Assembly (NCBI GenBank): GCA_007135435.1
Contig: SLIW01000521.1
Location: 1-10,668 of the forward strand
Source of the DNA: Natronomonas sp.
GTDB taxonomy: Archaea > Halobacteriota > Halobacteria > Halobacteriales > Haloarculaceae
DNA: 10,668 bases
Direction of reading: 5' to 3'
The notes below the pieces were generated by a model. That model was not told where the DNA came from, did no database searches, and saw only the letters and a list, made by a program, of their open reading frames with translations. The number at the start of each line of letters is the position of its first letter. Position 1 is the stretch's first letter. This document shows, one piece after another, positions 9,082 to 10,668 of this stretch. Both the position numbers and the translations under genes were made by a program.

Positions 9082-9426
9082 GTGAGTGAGGGTGACGATA
9101 TCGAACGAATCGCCGCCGTGCTCGAGGACCCGACGGCACGGACGATCCTCACCGAAACACACTCCGAACCCATGTCAGCATCCACCCTGAGCGACCGGTG
9201 CGGCGTCTCCGAACCGACGATCTATCGCCGGCTGGAGGACCTCCGCGCGTGTGAGTTGCTCGTCGAACGGACCCAGCCCGACCTGGATCGGGGCCACCAT
9301 CGGACCATGTACGCATCGAACTTCGAACGGCTCACCATCGAGCTGCACGACGGACGGCTGGAACTACAGGTCGAACGACGCGAGGACCTCGCCGATCGGT
9401 TCACACGGCTGATCGAGGGGATCTGA
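9082..9426 (+). CDS. Winged helix-turn-helix transcriptional regulator (ArsR-like), 114 aa
   Basis: A small DNA-binding protein. Residues 7-27 (IERIAAVLEDPTARTILTET) form the first helices typical of ArsR-type winged HTHs. SASTLSDRCGVSEPTIYRRL (32-51) is the helix-turn-helix, and 59-78, containing DRGHHRTMYA, is the beta wing. Residues 82-112 form a charged amphipathic helix that may mediate dimerisation. There is no Cys pair or ligand pocket that I recognise, so the signal is unknown. The GTG start fits a TATA-like element 27 bp upstream. The gene ends one base before the next gene, so it is co-transcribed with a membrane protein, an arrangement I recall as common in haloarchaea. It is divergent from the DUF1648-like/CPBP pair and probably controls that shared intergenic region. 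Confidence 0.85.
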   Translation: MSEGDDIERIAAVLEDPTARTILTETHSEPMSASTLSDRCGVSEPTIYRRLEDLRACELLVERTQPDLDRGHHRTMYASNFERLTIELHDGRLELQVERREDLADRFTRLIEGI

Positions 9427-9427
9427 G

Positions 9428-9751
9428 ATGCACCTCCCGGTCCTCCAGCTCTGGGAACCGGCGATGCCCCCGGACTGGGTGATCGTCTTCCAGCAGGTGA
9501 CCCAGCTCGTGAGCGTGATCATCGGCGTGTTCATCGCCTACCAGGCGTACCGTGGCTACCGCCGGAACGACAGCCGACCGATGTTCTTCATCTGCCTCGG
9601 GTTCGTTCTGGTGCTCGCCGTCCCGTTCTGTATCTTCCTCCTCTACTGGCTGGTCCCCGCCGCGCCGATGTCGGCCGTCATCGTCACCTCGCAGCTGAGT
9701 CAGGTGTCCGGACTGCTCGCCATCCTCTACGCCCTGTGGATGCCGAGTTGA
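9428..9751 (+). CDS. DUF7521-like small membrane protein, 107 aa
   Basis: Three hydrophobic segments are visible: about residues 21-40 (FQQVTQLVSVIIGVFIAYQA), 54-75 (FFICLGFVLVLAVPFCIFLLYW) and 83-104 (VIVTSQLSQVSGLLAILYALW). The order of a helix ending in YQAYRGYRR, a helix starting at GFVL, and a final helix ending in LYALW matches the haloarchaeal DUF7521 family, usually encoded beside a winged-HTH gene; this is recognition from memory, not a search. Function is unknown; a sensor or partner for the regulator is plausible. The ATG at 9428 is one base past the regulator's stop. An alternative ATG at 9464 would remove a weakly hydrophobic N-terminus. Confidence 0.7.
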   Translation: MHLPVLQLWEPAMPPDWVIVFQQVTQLVSVIIGVFIAYQAYRGYRRNDSRPMFFICLGFVLVLAVPFCIFLLYWLVPAAPMSAVIVTSQLSQVSGLLAILYALWMPS

Positions 9752-9789
9752 CGGATGACCGCAGAAGTCAGGAGGTTCAGTCAACAGCG

Positions 9790-9988
9790 GTGATCGTGAA
9801 GCGATCGGCGGACCCGCATCGGCCTCGGGATCGTCGTCGCCGGTGTCCTCTTCGTCGGCTACCAAGTCGTCTACGTTGGCCTTGTGATCGGGATGATACT
9901 CGGCTACCGGCGATGGGCCACGAGAACGGGCTGGATGCCGGTGTGGACCGGGCGAACGATCGCCGCGGATCCGGCCGATGTCAGGTGA
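9790..9988 (+). pseudogene. Small membrane-protein ORF without an in-frame start (frameshift suspected)
   Basis: From about 9806 to the TGA at 9986-9988, frame 2 reads as a clear membrane protein: RTRIGLGIVVAGVLFVGYQV, then VYVGLVIGMILGYRRWATRT, then a polar tail. Its codons end mostly in G or C, as in real genes here. However, the frame is closed by TGA at 9797-9799 and contains no ATG, GTG or TTG before the internal GTG at 9884. A GTG at 9790 in frame 1, preceded by GGAGGT at 9771-9776, would start MIVKRSA and could join the hydrophobic frame by a single-base shift near 9800-9811. Either the gene is broken, or the assembly has a one-base error, or an unusual start is used. It would be the third gene of the regulator operon. 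Confidence 0.55.
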
Positions 9989-9999
9989 TACGGGTCCAC

Positions 10000-10668
10000 T
10001 CACGTCCCTGAGCCGTCGAGTGAAGCGGAGGACCGCGGCACCGGTACCGTGACCTCCTCGGCCGCCACCACGTCGCCATCGTGGAGGACCTCGACCACCA
10101 ACCGACCATCGTGCGCATCGTGGACGTGCCTGGCATCGTCCGCGGCCAGACCCTGGACGTTGACCCCCGTCCCGTCTCCGTCGACCGCGAGGTCCTGGAG
10201 CGTGATGAACTCGCCATCGGTCATCATCAGCCGCGTCGTGAACACGCCCGGCACCTCGCCGTCGTTCGAGACGACTGTCGCGATCCGGATGTCGTCCTCC
10301 GCTCCGGTCCGTCGCACCTGGCCATCCGACGCCGGATCGAGGTCGAGCTCCTCTCCGGGCACGGCGATCGCGACCTGCTCGAGCGTCGGCGATGCCTCCG
10401 TCTCGATCACGAAGACCGTTCGATCGACAGTCACACCCGAGAGCGCGGAGAGCGTCACCTCGTACGTCCCGGCGTCCAGCGGTGCGTTCACCTCCCAGCC
10501 CGGCAACTGCACGGTCGACGTACCGTCCTGCAGGTCCCCTGGAGGGATACGTTCGGTGATCGTCGTCCCGTCGGGGGTCCAGACAGTCAGGCGGAGCTCC
10601 GTCGGGTCGCCGTCCACAGTGATAGCCAGCCCCACCGGCCCACGCTCGAAGGCACCCCGATCGAGGAC
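10000..10668 (-). CDS. C-terminal part of a beta-rich, probably exported protein
   Basis: The frame is open from the window end (10668) to TGA at 10000-10002, giving at least 222 residues. The true start lies outside, so the in-frame GTG at 10635 is unlikely to be the start. The sequence alternates hydrophobic and polar residues as in Ig-like sandwiches: GPVGLAITVDGDPTELRLTV, then a stretch ending PLDAGTYEVTLSAL, and a second set around IATVVSNDGEVPGVFTTRL. The phrase DAGTYEVTLSA is typical of haloarchaeal surface and lipoprotein domains. There is no membrane anchor at this C-terminus, so any anchor would be N-terminal. There are no cysteines in the visible part. It converges with the broken small membrane gene, 11 bp away. 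No specific family recognised. Confidence 0.75.
   Translation of the reverse strand, partial: VLDRGAFERGPVGLAITVDGDPTELRLTVWTPDGTTITERIPPGDLQDGTSTVQLPGWEVNAPLDAGTYEVTLSALSGVTVDRTVFVIETEASPTLEQVAIAVPGEELDLDPASDGQVRRTGAEDDIRIATVVSNDGEVPGVFTTRLMMTDGEFITLQDLAVDGDGTGVNVQGLAADDARHVHDAHDGRLVVEVLHDGDVVAAEEVTVPVPRSSASLDGSGT

Noticed and set aside
9755..9793. ATG at 9755 as the start of the frame-2 membrane ORF
   Set aside because: It is in frame, but a TGA follows after 12 codons and a second TGA at 9797, so it cannot lead into the hydrophobic part.

Overview
The window looks like chromosomal DNA from a haloarchaeon (class Halobacteria). It is GC-rich with strongly GC-biased third codon positions, its proteins are acidic, and several genes appear to be leaderless, with a TATA-like element about 22-30 bp before the start codon. 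A Tat-type signal on an exported protease and the closeness of the catalase-peroxidase to haloarchaeal KatG point the same way. I cannot name the genus.

Layout. (1) 1-1656 (+): the 3' part of an extraordinarily Asp/Glu-rich protein. Under the acidic sequence I recognise one DUF4397 domain and the end of another, cut at loop positions by acidic blocks of about 60-105 residues built from units such as DDEEDDNGL. (2) 1657-2213: convergent gap with no convincing gene. (3) 2214-3491 (-): a chymotrypsin-fold serine protease with a long acidic, repeat-containing N-tail before a twin-arginine motif. (4) 3761-5023 (-): a PD-(D/E)XK nuclease-like protein with an otherwise unknown C-terminal half. (5) 5024-5456: a divergent regulatory region with an 18-unit heptamer array and, near the katG promoter, an inverted repeat. 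(6) 5457-7601 (+): complete katG. (7) 7663-9988: a membrane/regulatory cluster. On the minus strand a DUF1648-like small membrane protein is followed 2 nt later by a CPBP-family intramembrane protease. Divergently on the plus strand a winged-HTH regulator is followed by a DUF7521-like membrane protein and the remains of a third small membrane protein that lacks an in-frame start. A clean palindrome lies between the two promoters. (8) 10000-10668 (-): the C-terminal part of a probably exported beta-rich protein running off the window.

How they may work together. The 7663-9751 cluster resembles, by gene content, the bacterial SdpR/SdpI arrangement (HTH repressor plus DUF1648 membrane immunity protein), here joined by a CPBP protease, a family known from bacteriocin immunity. 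It could be a self-regulated membrane-protection module; this is inference. KatG handles peroxide and is transcribed alone. The two most unusual features are the acid-interrupted DUF4397 protein and the DUF1648/CPBP/wHTH/DUF7521 cluster.
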